DNA of 64,000 nucleotides, taken from assembly GCA_029261035.1 (NCBI GenBank), contig JAJDCD010000010.1, positions 62,001-126,000 of the forward strand. The letters run 5' to 3'. A model generated the notes under the pieces. The model had not been told where the DNA came from. It did not search any database and worked only from the letters and a program-made list of their open reading frames with translations. Every line of letters starts with the position of its first letter. The stretch's first letter is position 1. A program made the position numbers and the translations under genes. This DNA is from Candidatus Omnitrophota bacterium (GTDB taxonomy: Bacteria > Omnitrophota > Omnitrophia > Omnitrophales > JACROU01). Positions 9,701 through 24,700 of the stretch are shown piece after piece.

Positions 9701-12700
9701 CTTCCTCATATCCATTCAACTCTTTCACTAACTCATCAATTTCAGTTCTTTCTTCTTCCGTTAAATTTGTAAAGTAATGCGCATGATTCAATTCGTGAAC
9801 AATATTTTTACGAGCCATCTTTAATTTATTCATCATGCCCTTGTTCTCATTTACGTTCATCTCATCACTCAATGCATCTGAGAATGAAATAAATCCATAA
9901 CCATCATTCGCAGCAAAAAGATCCATTACCATTTTTGAACCATCGATAATTTTTTCAGCTACAATTTCTTTTGCTTTTTGAATCGATTGATCATAAGTTA
10001 AAGACGTATCTTTAACACGTTCAATAGTCGCAATTTTTTGAAGCATTTCTTTCAGCTTAGCATCCTTATCTTCATTCAATCGAGAGGCTAATTCTTGAAT
10101 GGTTACATTAGATGCTAAATCACGATAGCCGAAACGTCCTTCATCTCCATCGAGCTCTCTCTTGTTCACAAAGAATCCTAGAGCCGCTTCCACACCAAAT
10201 TCCCATTGGTCGCCTATATATAACTGTGTATAGACCAATTTTTCATACATTTCTGGTTGAGCTTCTCTATCGATACGAACAGAACTCTTCAAGAAATTAC
10301 CTAAGCTTTGTTTGAGGCCTCCTGTAAATAAAGAATCCCCTGTACTGCCTGCTTCTTGCATTTCTGCAAGGTAGAACAACTGAGCTCGACGCAATACTTT
10401 AGCTTGAACATTTCCTTGAGCATCACTTACGAAATAATAATAATCTCCACCTTTCGCAATGCGTTCTCTCCAAAAACTAGGTTCCTCTTCCGTTGCCGCT
10501 GTTTTAGCTTCAAAGAAATCTTTTTCTTGTTGTGTTAATTCAGAAAGATTCACTTCCTGAATTCCTCCGAGAGAACCTCTTAATTCCGTCATTACGAGCA
10601 TACGATGAATATCCGCTTCATTCACTGTTTCTTTAAACTGCTCTACCAACTCAGCCTCATCCAATATCTCTCCAGGCTTCCGCGTCGCTTGCTGTTGTAT
10701 ATAAGCTTCTCTTCTTTGTTGCGTACGCGCTTCGCTGGCCAATACGTTAATAGAATTAGCCGTTTTTTCATTAAATTGAGTTCGGTATCGATTAAAAGAT
10801 TGAACTATGGTTACCACTTCATCCAATATCTCATCTCGTAACGTTCTTGGTTTGGACTGAATTCGGTTAATCAATTGTCCGAGCCAATCAAAACCTCTAA
10901 GAGAGTTCACCGCAGCTTCAATTAAGTCATCACTTCTTTCCAAATCAAGACCTAGTTCATTCGCTTTTGCACGAACCAATTTTACATTCACATCAAAAGC
11001 CGCTGGGTTTTCTTCGATCACAACCGCAGCATTTTCTGCGTCTTTAAGAATCTGCAACTTCTCTTGCTTCTCTTCAACACCTTCTAATGCAGCCATAATC
11101 TCAAAGAGTCTCAACTGTCTTGATGTTGCTTCTCCACGACGAATTTTTTCTCTAATTTCTTGAGAAGTTTCTATAAATTCATCGTTGTTGATCAAGCGAA
11201 TTAAATTTCCAAGTTCTGCTGCTGTAATTGGATTTTCTCGAACTCGACTTTGAAGCAGCTGATCAAAAATAGCCGTCTTAGCGCTCATCAAACTACTCGC
11301 CCGATCCACAAAATGGAATTGGTAATATTCTTCATCCAAAAGTTTATTGATAAGTTTATGGACTGAATTCATATCCATGTCCCCACCAAAATTTCTTTTA
11401 TTCACAATTTCAAAGGCAATAGCACCGGCATTGTTACGAGCCACCCCTTGTTTTCCAGCTTTAGAACGAGTGTAATGGGCAAAGGTTTCTTTCCAGTCAA
11501 TCCACTCATCCTTACCCATTGCTTTGAGTTTCAGTTTAAGATTTCGAATGTAAGTTTTATCAAACCCAAAACCCAACAAGACACGGTTGCGTTTCACAAA
11601 CTGAATAGCCGTATCCAATATTTGATAATCTGTGGATTTAATTTCTTGAATCAGTGTTTTTACTTCATCTGTTGCTCCCGAAAGAAAACGTCGATCATAA
11701 GCAGCTTTTAAATTTTGAATCTGGCTCTGAAGCACCGCCTTTTTAGCAGCATCTGCTTCTGATTGTAAACGCGCTTCTTTTTTCAAGATCGTCATCCAAT
11801 CTAAAATCATCGCTTCTTCTAGGGTATCGTTTTCTGCGATACGTTTTCCAACAACGACACGATCCGAATCCTTAGCATCTTTTTCTAACTTGCCTAATGC
11901 ATCAAATAACGTTAAATCTTGTCCTGGTCGAGAGTGACCCAAAACTTCTTCCGCAATATCCCCTTCCATTGAAGAAACGAGTACTTCGTTTACAAAATCT
12001 TCTCCAAATGCTTTTTTGAGATAAGCCAAACGTTCTAAGTAGTGAGAAAACACACGAACCTTTCTCTTACGTCCTTCTCCGGTAATACTACTCGTATCCC
12101 GACCTTCCCCTACCTTCGTGGCTACTAAGAGCAATTCGAATTGAGAAACAATTCCTTTTCTCTCTAAGACATCTAAGAAGTTTTCATTAATCTCTTTGTC
12201 ATAATCCGCATCCTTAAGCTGTAACAACGAGTTTAATCCATCCATCACATCCGTAATACGACTGGATTCAAATTGAGAACGATATTGTCTTAAACCTTGA
12301 AAGGCATATCCTTCATTAAAAGCTAAAAGAATAGCTTCTTGAATTTTTATTAAATTCATCTTATCTTTCTTGCTAAGATCTCCAGATGCTTTTCTAACTT
12401 GCTGCTTTTCACCATCAACCTCAATTTCTTTCATCAATAATTCTGTTAATGCCTTACGCATACTTCGTTCATCTCTAACAGAAATATTTAAGTTAATCGC
12501 TTTTGCGTTTGCTTCTTCCGTATACTGAGTATTAATACGACGATATTTATCCCAAATAAATTTAAGGTCAGGATCTCCCAATAATACCTGTTGATTATGC
12601 TTTCCTTTTTCGGAACCATCAAAAGCAAAGATTAAGTTGTCATCTGTACTGCTCGTGGCTTGTAATTTTGACTGCAATTTCCCACCTGTTAATTCACGTG

Positions 12701-15700
12701 TTAAAGCTAATTCCTTATCCAATATAGCTAAATACTTCGGATCTAAATCAATGGCATCATCAAAAAAGATACGCGCTTGTTTTAAATCAAATTCTGCAGA
12801 ATCCGGAACCGCACGGTACTTACCAAGGTAAAGCAATCCTTGCAATGCTTTAAGTTGAGCCATGAAGGTTCGATTTAAACCCTTAAGTTCTTTCTCTGTT
12901 TCTAAAAGCTTAATCGCTGTAACCAAACGCTGCGTTGCTTTCTCGTAAGTTAAATACGCTTCTTTCCTTAAATTTAGAGACTCTTCTTCGTTGTCCGTTA
13001 ACTCAGCAGAGTCTAATAAATATTCTGCTTTTGCTTTCATGACGTCGACACGGCGTTTCATTTCTAAAACTCCGGCTGTCAAACGTTCTTGTTTGAGATC
13101 TCGACCCCTCACAAGAGCTTCTTGATGAAGCTGCTGAAGAATATTGTTTAGTGTCACACTCTCTCCAGAAACAAGCTCAATACCCACACGGTTAGCCATC
13201 TGAGTAAAAACGCTATAATCGTTTAACAAAATAGCGTCCATCACGTCAAGAAAACGTACTTGAGTCTGAAGTCCAAAAACCTGGATCAAAGCTTCAATTT
13301 CTTTATAACGTTGGTATAGTTTTTCTTTCTCTTCTTTTCGTGTTTCATCTAAATTAAATAAATCATTAATTTTCCGAACTCGTTCACTCTCACGCGGACT
13401 GAGATCAGAAGATTTCGAGCCCGAAAGATTTAACACTGCTGTAATCAATCCATCAACCGTATCTAAGAAGTTTTCTTCCATCATACCCTGAACCTTAGAC
13501 ACCGTTGCATCAACATCATTCGATAGCTGATCTAACACAATCGCTTGATTAATTTTCAATTCTTTATACTCAGTAGCCCCCTCAAGTTCTAATCCTTGCA
13601 TCCATTCTTCAAAACTTTCAAGACGATTTAACTGTTCTTGATCAAGTCGTGAATCAATCAATCCATATATGTTGATATTTAAAGCATCCAAGTCAAAACC
13701 CTGATTATTGAGTCGTTTTTTCATTTCTTCTACAAAACGGATACTCAACAATTGATGTTTTGGATACTTTTTAGCAAAGTATGTTTCTAAGTATTTATCT
13801 AAGGTATGTTCTTGTTCTCTAACACCCATTTGCTTTAACTTCGCTTTATACTCTTCATTAATCCACTTATGCAGTTGGAATACAGCAGCACTGCGTTGAT
13901 CTACACGAGCTAAAGTTCGAATAAAACTATTCTTAGCCTGATCTTTTTTGTTTTTATTCTTCACTGCTGTGACATAAGCAGGGAGTTCTAACTCTATTTT
14001 CTTCTGAGTCGTGTCAATACGAGATCGCCCCTCATCCTGTAACGTTAATATAATTTCTTTTGTTCTTAGATTAGCCACATCCACACCATAACCACTCTGA
14101 GGCGTACCAGAAACCAGAGTAACCAGATATTCCAAACCATCAATCGTTACTTTTTCGCCATCTTTTATTTTATTCCCTTCAAACGTAAGGTCACCCTCAG
14201 CATTAATATCAAACTCCACAGTTTCTTTGACAGGGTTTGGTGTGTTTACTTCCACTTTTCTCTTTTCATTCACAACGACGTCTGTAGCTGTAACTACTTC
14301 TGTCTTTAAGAGAACGTTTCCTGTTTCCTTATCCAATTCAAATCTCATTTTCTGACCGGCAATGGTGACATCCGTACCTTCAGCAAGACGACGAGCCATA
14401 TAAGTCATAGGATTAATCAAGGTCGTCGCTCCACTTAACACAGCTCCAAGACCTGCTCCAAAACGAGTAGTGTTCTTCCACTTTTTCCATATTTGTTTTG
14501 CTGATGCCGTAGCTTCACCAATCACAGAACCTTCTCTTAAACCAAAGATGGCAGGGCGATACAAATACCCACCCTCTTTTTTGTCTTGTTTCACTGTAAT
14601 TTTAGGTGTTTTATCTGCTTTTTCTGTAGAACGTCTAGCGGCAATCAATAATTTCGCATGCAGCTCATTTAGCGCTTTTTGATTTGGTTTTCCTTGAAGA
14701 TAAGCAGCAACCGCATCCATCAAGGCAATACGTGTTGGAGCATCTTCAATTTTTTGTAAGGATGACTTCAAGGTTCTGAGCACTTCATTTTCGCTCACAA
14801 CACCTAAACGATAGATAAAAGAAGCGGAGTCACTTCGAGTCAGCGATTTATCAAAAACGGTATCCTCCGTCCAAGATTCTAGATAAGCAAACGAAATTGG
14901 AATGAACGAAAGCATACGGTTTACTATCAATCGAGGCCATTTTGTCAAACTCTTCCATAGAGAGCTATCCCCTTCGGCCATTCTCCAAAGAGCTTCTAAA
15001 CGACCTTCTGCATTTTGAGTTTGTAATTCATACTCACGAAGCAAATTATTTCTCTTCAAATAAGTATGGAATTGTTGCCAACCAGCCAATACCTTCAGCT
15101 TTGCTGTACCAGAAACAAGTCCTGCATCCAAAGTTTCTTTAAAACGTTTACGATCATCCGAAGTGGGTACTGCTTGCAACAACAAACTACTTAAAGCTAA
15201 GTTGTATCTATTTTTCTCACCACTCGAAAGTGCAGGTGCATTCAAACGAATATTATCAATCACTCCGTCTACATCTTTAAACTTAAGACGAGTAGGATCA
15301 TTCCACCATTGTTTTGCTTTTAAGAGAGGCGACGCTAAGAGTTGGCTTATTTTCTTTGTTCCTCGATTAAAACGTGTAAGCACAACGCTTTCTTCTTGGT
15401 AGTCTCTAAATTGTTTTGTTAATTTTTGACGACCCGGTTTTTTCCATATATTTGGTACAACGTTAAAACCAAAGCTTAATATCCAACGAGCGGGCGTTAA
15501 AATAAAAGCCCCTGTTTTCCAAACCCCATTCACTATTTTCTGGCCCATAAAACGAAGTAAACGCTTTTCTTCTCGAGCTTGCCGTAGAGCATCCACAGCA
15601 TTTCTCGCTAATTTGCTCAATACATGCCAAGTGCTGTACGGAATAAAACTTGCTGTTAAAATAAATCCCTTAGCACCCCATCTCCAAATACGGTCTTCAA

Positions 15701-18700
15701 TAATATCGCCAAAAGAATCTCTTCCCAAACGAGGTATCTTTGCATACTTCGATTCTAGATTGAGATAATCATTTAATTTTTGATTCCAAGCAGTTAATCC
15801 AAGAGTTTCTCCCCACACTTCCTTAAAACTCTGCCAATCGGTAATACGGCCTTTAGTTTTTAGTTTCAATAATTGTCGATCTAACTTATCGATTTTATCT
15901 TTATTGTTCATGGCTTGATAACGAGCTTTTTCTAATGCATCAAAGGCATTAAATTTTCTTTCAAGAAGAGCTCTTGTTTCTGTTTGGTACACAGGCATAT
16001 TCTGATACAACGCTCTTGCGATTTGAGCGTTGGAGTCTTCATGATGAAGTGCAAAGTTAATTTCTGCAGAATTTAAACGAACCTTAAGGTCGTCCACATT
16101 CAATTGATTTACAGCACGCAATGATTCTCCAACGGTAATAAGCTTAGCTAAAATCTTAAGGTCATCCCCTTCTTTCTTTTCATCCATATCCTGAGTAGAA
16201 ATAATCCCACTTGAAATGAGCGCAAAGACAAGTTGAACAACATCTTGATCATCTGGAGCACCAGGAGCACCCTGATATTGATAATCAGAACCAGCGGATT
16301 GAAGTAATAAGTTCAAGGCTTCTTGAACCTCTTGACTGTGAGCATCTTTCTTATCAAAGACACGACGCACTTCTTTTATAAGCTCAACGACACGCACACC
16401 ATCTTGAACGAGGTCTGCTTTGTCCAAACCACGGTTATAATCTACAAGACCTAAGTTTCTTAACTCGGTATCGATCGTGGCCTTAGCTTCTTGAGTAAAA
16501 CCATCCTTCGCATTTAACTGATCCAATGTTTGCTGCATTTGCGCACGAGCTTCTGGGTTTGCTCCCATCAAGGAAACTTCCGGAAGGTCATTCATCTCTG
16601 TGCGTTGATTTGCCAATTCTATTACTTCAGAAACTTTTCTAGCCTGTGTTGTTCCTCGTTCTGAAGCAGCAACCATTTCTTCATCTCTTTCAGAAGCAAA
16701 ACGAATCTTGCCATCGACATCAGCAGCAACTTCTGTTCCTACTAAAATTAATGTTTCATCGGAAGTCCAAATTACTTTACTGCGAAGAGACACTTCTAAT
16801 AAATCCCCTAAAAGACCCCTGTCTTTTAAATAGTCGACATCATTGATCACCAATGAATTTTGCTGAAGAAGTAAATCCTTCAACTCCATCGCTTCTCGAT
16901 GCGTTAATTCCGCTTCAGGCATACGAAGATATTGTAGTGTTTCTATTTCTGAAGGTTTAAAATGACTTTTTAATCTGTAGAGCGCATCCTGCAATCTCTG
17001 ATTTTCGTATTGAACAACTCGTCCTTCTCGAGTTAAAACAGTTTCGACATCAAAGGTCGTGGTCTTTGGTTTTCCATAAATATCCGTGTCGTTTGCATAA
17101 TAAGTGTGTATTCGCCCTTCGCTGATATAGTCGGTATAAGAGCCCTTTGCATTACGATATCGCTTACGGTCACTTCGTAAATCAACAGGCTTGTTTTCAA
17201 TATCATCCAATTCTGTTTTAATTTGTTGCTGAACTCTATCTGGAAGTTCATTGAATTCCGTACTGTTTACAATTTGCTTCAGCTGACGAACTACTTTACT
17301 GACGGCCCCTCTAAGCTCATCAATACCACTCTGAACTCCTGGCAATCGAGTATCTGTGTTTAATTGATGCTTGTTGTCATAATCTTTTTGGATGTTACCC
17401 AAAATTTCTAACGCACGTTCCATATTCTGTTCCGTTGCTACATCGTTCTCTGCTCTTGCTTTTTCAAGAGTCGTTCTAAGGGTACTGCGGATATCTTCAA
17501 AGAAGGTTTTAAATTTATCATCAATATCATCCACAAAGGTTCTAAGGGTGGCTTCTTTCGATTTAAAGAGCTCATTGTCTTTTAAGGTTCGAATGAGATC
17601 TGCTTTTTCAATGTCTGCTCTCGAATTTGGATCCAAATAAACAATATTGAGTTCATGAAAAACTGGGGAGGTCCCTTGGAAATCAAAAGTAAACATGGCA
17701 TCTCTCTCGGGTAATGGAAGACCTTGTTTCTTCGCTTCCTCAATAGCTCGTTTCTGAGCTACATCTTTCTGCAATTCCTCCATCACTTTTTCCATGGTAA
17801 TCAGACCGTCAGAAAACATACGTGCATAAATTGGATTTCGAGTATAAACAAAGTTGCTGCCCGCTTTAATTTTACCGTCTTTCAACCAGCCTTTAAAATT
17901 AACACGGACACCTCGGTCACGACGCAATAATTGAACCGCTTCGTAATTACGAGTGTGTGCATCAAATAAAGCAAAGGTCGACATATTTCCGCTGAATTTT
18001 ACGTCTACACCACGAGTCGCTCCCAAGTTGAAGAAGAAAGCGACACGATCATTCTCTGTGACTTCTTGTTCTTCAGAAATATCTGCAAGCAAGTTCTTCA
18101 CATTCAACGCATTGTCTTCATCGGTTGCCGGTTGAAATTTAATTGATTTTTCTTCAACCAAGATTTCATTGGTAGCAACATTACGAACCACATTCCCAAA
18201 CTCATCTTTTTTAACAGAAATTAAACGCCAAGTCGTTTCTTGATCTTTTAGGATAATAAAGTCCATACGCGCGTCTTCATCTTCTGTTTTAAGAAGTTTA
18301 TCGATAAGTCCGCGAACTCTTTCAGCTTCGGAACCCACATCCCCTACAATCTGACGTTCATCCACGTTGGACATAGCATCTAAAATAACAAGGTGCCTAT
18401 TACTTCCTTCAGTCATCTTAGAATTAATAGCATTCAATACTTGAGGAATATCATTCGCCGTTGTCAAACGATGTTGCTGAACATTAATATAAGCATCATC
18501 CCCTACAACCGTTTCCTGAACATCAATTCCGTAAGTAGAGTAAAGAGCCTTGGTCAAATAACTTAAAGTTCCACTAAAACCACTGACGTCCGAACCTCCA
18601 TCGAGCCAAAGATTAATCGTTGCGGTACGAGAAGAACGAACCGTCTCGCTGGATACTTTCACTTTCTTCAGTTGATCATTAATTCCATCTTCATCCCGTA

Positions 18701-21700
18701 ACATTTCTTCAATTCGGGTTAATCCTGCCTGAGCACCCATATAACGCAAGAACACCAATTGCGTATGCGCCGCTAAGTAAGGATCGCTTTGTTGCAAACG
18801 AGGAGCTATTGCATAATTGGCGAATACTTTAATTTCTGGAATTTCAACTTCAAAGAAATCAATCAAACTTAAAAATTCAGGATTTAAGAATGTTTGATAT
18901 TCCGGATCTCCTTGAATTTGACTCAATACATAAGGATTCACTTGATCTAAGGAAGCTTCTCCACTTGCAATCTGAGCTCTCTGCTGCGGCGTTAAGTTAA
19001 GAGCCAAACGTCTTAAACTCTCCTTACCCATCTCACCCAAGCCTTTAAGAACAGCATCTGCTTTTTGAGCTTTTTTCTTTTCTGCGTCCGTTGCATCTTC
19101 GGCCAAGTCTCTAACTCGAATATCGAAATAACGACCCACATCTCGACCTTCAAATTGTTTTAATGCCATAGCACGACCTACCAAAGAAGCTCTTATCTGC
19201 TGGATATGCTCTGGTAAATCATCCACCTTAGAATCTTCCTCGGTTAGCATCTTAAGATCCACTTTCAAGCCTTGTTCTTTTGCGATATCTTGAATCTTAC
19301 GCACAAGATCTCGGTCACCCATTTCATCCTTAGATTCATCACGAAGTTTATCTAAATCAAATCGAGCTCCAACAATCACTCCCTGACGATTTTGTTTTAC
19401 ATAATCTTCCCAAGTCATATCTTTTAATTTTCGATCCTGAACTTCTTCGTTAAAATCCCAAACCTGAAGGGTTAACAATCTTCTTTCTGCTTGCAACCGT
19501 TCTATTCCGCTTAAATCACGGATCTTCTTTTTCGTTTTAACAAAAGTATCTTTTCCCTCATCAGAAAGAGTCTTTGAAAAAACTTCTACTTCTAACTCTC
19601 CAATCGCAAGATCAATCAAGCCTGATCTCATTTGATGATCCACACGAAGAGCTTCATCTCCAGAACCTCCAGAAGACTGCACCCCTGTTTCAAACAAAGA
19701 GGTATCCGATTCGTCTAAAACTATACGGTTATTTTTATAAATAATGTCCCTAAGTTTCTGGATATTAGCTCTCTGAGATTCTTCTTTTTCTTTTCTATCT
19801 ACAAAGTCTTTCTCAGTTTCTCCAGAATTTCTTTTAATAGCCCCTTCTCTCAAGCCCAAGAAGTCGGCCGCTTTACCTTCAGCTAAGATCACATGAGCAT
19901 TTCTTAGTTTGCTTAGAATCTCCTCTGCCTTTTTTGGATCTGCTTGACGGACTTCATTTAAAACGTCTTCTGTGAAAATTTCTTGGCGAATACCTAAGGC
20001 AGAGTACATTCTTTGTAAATCTGGGTCATCTCGAGTTGCTGTAAATAACACAGGGTTAGGCAACACAAAGATAAACTTGTAATCTTCCGTACGCCCTAAA
20101 ATATTTAAGATTTCAGCATTCCCTCTAATCCGCGCATGCATCACAGACGCCATATTAAAAATTGTGGTTGTTTTACCAGCACCCGCAGGAGCTCGGTAAA
20201 ATGTTTTATCTCGGAATACCATGTTGGCAACCGCTACAGGGTGATTCACTCCCAAACGATAAGTTGGATAAATTTTTCCAGGAACAAAGAAAGGACTATT
20301 TTGTGTAAACTCATCCATAACTTGATTATAGAAATCAGCGAGTTTCTGTGATTCTTCTTTTTGCTTCCCTGTCAGACCTTCTTTCGCTTTAGCAAAAGCT
20401 CGAAGCCCATTCCATCCTTCAGGAGCTTGTTCCCAGTAAAGATCAAAAAGAAGCTGATCGGCTCCTTGTTCTTGAATCTTGGTACCCACCACCGTGTTAC
20501 GGAGTTCAAATTTCTGGAAAGAAAGAATATTGGCATCGTAAACTCGTTCCATCTGCTTTTGCGCATCCAATACTCGTTTTGCCAAAGCACTGATTTTTAA
20601 AATACTGTCTTCAATTTGAATCATTGCTTTTCGATATTCTAAATTCATAATCTTGGCGTCTGAGAATCGTGCTTGAGCTTTTTGTACCATATCTCGAATA
20701 TTTTGAAGCACTTTCAAAGAAGCTTCAGCATCTTTTAAAATTTGTTCATGCTCTTTATAATTCCTGAGAGCCTGCCCTAATTTTCTCTCACCCTGGTTTC
20801 TAGATGCAATCGCCTGATCCCCGTCTTGTGTTTCGGAAAGTTCAATCAACTGAATACCTTCCTCCGTTAATTGATCGAATTGCTGTGCTTGTTTTGCAGC
20901 TTGGTCTCTAAACCCAAGAACATTGTCTTCCTGAGATCCTTCAAACTTCTTTTGGATTTCAGATAATGTACGAAGTGCATTTTCAATTTTAACTTTATCT
21001 GGGAAATCTGTCTGCAAAGACCATTGCAGTTTTCTTAACTGTTTACGAGAAAAGTTTAATTGCTGCAGATTTAACTTCAACTCCCGTTGCAATCTTTGGA
21101 TTTGTTCTTGTTGTGCCGCGGTAGGTTTTTCTATTGCTTGAAGTTCAACAACCACTTCAAACAAGGTTTTTCTTTGCTTTTTCAACAACTCAATAGCAAG
21201 CCTTGCTTTACTTACAGATTTAAGTTCACTCGCAGGAGGTGCTGTTTCAAAGCGAATCGTTAATTCTTTTTCTCTACGATTTGTTTCCGCAATTTTAGAT
21301 TCTAATACAGCCTCCCGAGCCATAAGTGCTTTAACTTGTTCTTGATTTTCAGAATCTTGCTGCTGATTCAATTTTATTCGAACCTGCTTTAATTCTGTTC
21401 TTAAATCATTCAATTGCGTCTGAACTTGAACACGTTCTTTTTGAACGCCTTTTCTAGATTTCATAGCCGCTGTAGCATCCACTTGTTGCGTGTTCCAAGT
21501 ATCTTGATTTAGGAGTCGTCCATCTCTATCTCTCCACTCTATAACCAACAAAGAATCCCGACTTTCACCGATACGGCTTACCTGTATACGCGAACGGTTA
21601 AGCCCTGCTTCCACATCCATCACAACAGGAAACGCTGCTGTTTTAGTGACAGAAAGCAATTGATTTTGACTGTTATAACCCTCAAGCGTGGTTTGATTGA

Positions 21701-24700
21701 GAAGCAAGAATCGATTCATTAATTCGCCCAATCGATTTTGAGCAATGATGTGCGCTTGATTATCTCTACGCTCTCCTAAAGTACTTAAAGTCGTAGTCGT
21801 TGTTTCATCCGCATCCATAACACTATCAATCTGCAATTGATCTAGATCATTGAGCTCTGTAATTAAATTATTGTAAGCATCACGAACTTCAAATTGACCT
21901 TCTCGAGCAACAATTTCAAGAAGAGCCTTACCTTGACCTTCTTGATCTTTAGCCATTGATTCTGCAGAACCTTGCTTGAAGACCTTGATATTGGCTACTT
22001 CCATTTTAAGATCTCTCATTCTAAAAGCAACTTCTGTTTCTAGCCCTTGAGAAGTCAATAAACGAGCAACATAATTATCTCCATCCAAACGTGTTGTCAA
22101 ACCAACGACATCTCCACCGAATTGAAGCATAGAGTCATCCCAACTACCCAACGTCGTTTTTTCTGCCCCACGGCTCAATTTTAATTTAAATGGATGATCG
22201 GCTCCTTTTATCAAAATTTCGTCTTGAGTAAATTGCTCCAATAAATCCATGCTATTGGTATTAAATAGAACTGGAGATCCAGAAGCTTCTATCGTCATTA
22301 CAGTAGGTTGATTCGTTGCATTAAACGAACGTCCTTCTTGAGCTCGAACAGAGCGTCCTTGAGTGCGTGCAATAAATCGAAGGAATTGAGAAAAATCCAT
22401 ATTAGACTTACCACTAATTGAAGCAAGCGTATCCCCATCGAGTTTAAGCATAGCATCCGCCAACTCCACCCTCTCTTCTTGATCCATTTCTTGAGCATCC
22501 AATCGGGCAAAGAAAGCCTCAACTTGTTTTTGAGAATCCACATTTGCACCCCGAATCATTCGAAGTTTGGCTTGAATTAAAGCTGCTTCCGTTTCAGTAA
22601 CCTCTTGCTCTGGAGTCATAACTTTTAACTCTCTGAGCTCTGTCTCTTTGATCGCTTGATCTTTCTTGGCATTTTGTCTTAGGATTGCCAAATGAATAGT
22701 GCTTTGGATATCATCAAATGCACTCTGCAAGAAGAAGTCACTTTCTTTTAAAAAGATAACGTCCGTGTTATAAGAACTAAGCTGTGCATCGTTATAGCCT
22801 CGATCTGGAATAATAAAAAGAGATAGCGGAGATTGCATATCTTCACGCACATCCACATGAATACGATTTAAAATCTTTTCGATGGCATCATAAGAAACAA
22901 TCGAATTCTCACTATGATAGTGAATTATCACACGCGTAGGCTCCAATGTAACTACAGATCCAATTTGAAGAGAAAGATTAGCTAGTGCAATCTCTTCTAT
23001 ATTTCCTCTCATAATATCCTCTAAGAGTTGAAGCGCTGCTTCATCCGCACCTGCTTTAAAGAGTTCCGTAATCAGATCCAAAACTACAAAACTTCCAGCA
23101 TCATTCCGTGTTGTTGAAATTCGAGACGCCATTTCTTTGATAAGACCTTCACTTACCTCTTCACCACGACCCACCAAAAATTCTCCTGCCAAAGCTTCAT
23201 TAACCACGGTTAACACTTCACCGAAAATTCGGTCTATTCTTGCTTGATACCCTTCGCTTTCTGTAAGAAAGTTTTTGTAGAATTCTACATCCGTTAAAGA
23301 TTTTAAGAGTTGCAAACTCGTATTTTGAATCGTTTGAGACAAATTAAAGTAAGGACTTTCCTTAAAACGTTCTTTTAATAAAGCTCCTCCATTTTCCAAG
23401 AAAGCAGCCTTTGATTTTAACAAAGACAACTGACCTTCTATAGAAAGCTGTCTTGTCGCAGAGATTGGCAGCACAGGAAAAAATTGATTATTAAACTGAG
23501 GTCCCACGGCACCCGCATTAAAAGCTGCAAAAAGAAGCGCTGGATTAATCGCCTGGCTTTGATTTACTAATTGTATAAATTGAAGTAAATTTTTAAACGC
23601 ATCTGGAGAATCTGTTTTAGAGCGATTAATCAGCTCCAAACCTTCTGCTAAACTGATTTCTGTTTGGAATACATTTAAATTTGCGTCATGTGTGAGCAAA
23701 ACAAATTTATCTCCAATTAATATTAATTCAAAAAGTACTTTTCCATCATTTATAATTTGATTTCGCTGCATATTAAGTGCATTCATAAATGTCGCTACAT
23801 CCGTTGCACTTACAGGCTCTGCATTAGGATGGTTATGAACGCGAAGCTGTACTTTGTCGGATGTTAAGAAATTTAATAAATCTTGTGACACTTGAATCTC
23901 TCCTGGCTGTCCCGTGGAGTAAAGAACAAATTTATCCCCCACAACCATCAACAACACTTCAAAATTCAAACTTTGAATGACCGCGAGTTCTTGCATCGTA
24001 AACTGGTCCACATCCAAAACAAAAGCCATTGGTTTCTGAGCGCCTTGAGCATTAAAGATCAGTTGGCTAATCGCAGAGCTAAATCCCACTTCATTCAAAG
24101 CCGTATTAAAACTGTCTGCCACAATATCCTTCATCATACGCAACTCAGGCTTCGTCAACGTGGTATCTTGGTCCATCGTACTCATAATCGTGTTATAACT
24201 TTTCATCAACTCAAGTGGGTTGCTGGACTTCGATTGATCCAAACTACCAATAATAGCTCCATCGGCAACACGAACAAATTCCATTTTGCTGGAAACAATC
24301 TTTTGAGCTGTATCTTTAATCACAACACGACGAATTAAATACTTCCCTGCATAAATAGGTGTGATCGAAGTGCTGAATTGAGCTTGTGTTTGATTTGTTT
24401 GCGTTACCTGTTGAGAGATTAAATTATTAACCACAGCTAACTGATCATTTAAAGTGATCTGAGCTATTAATGCTTGGCTTAACTGAGCGGAGGTGGCTCC
24501 TAAATCTACCAGCTGATTTACAATTTGATCCACTGCCGTTAAATCATTTCTAATTTGATCTCGAATCGCATTTAAATCATCATTAATTGAGAAAGTAGCA
24601 TTGGTATTTACCGTTGGTAGAGACTGTATTAATTGATTAATTTGAGCCAAGGTAATTGGATCTTGAGTCAAAATTGTTCCCGCTAAATTTTGACTAATTT

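Noticed and set aside
23892-24338. A 148-codon plus-strand open frame
   Set aside because: Fully antisense to the JAMM-like region of the giant gene; no domain or start signal of its own.
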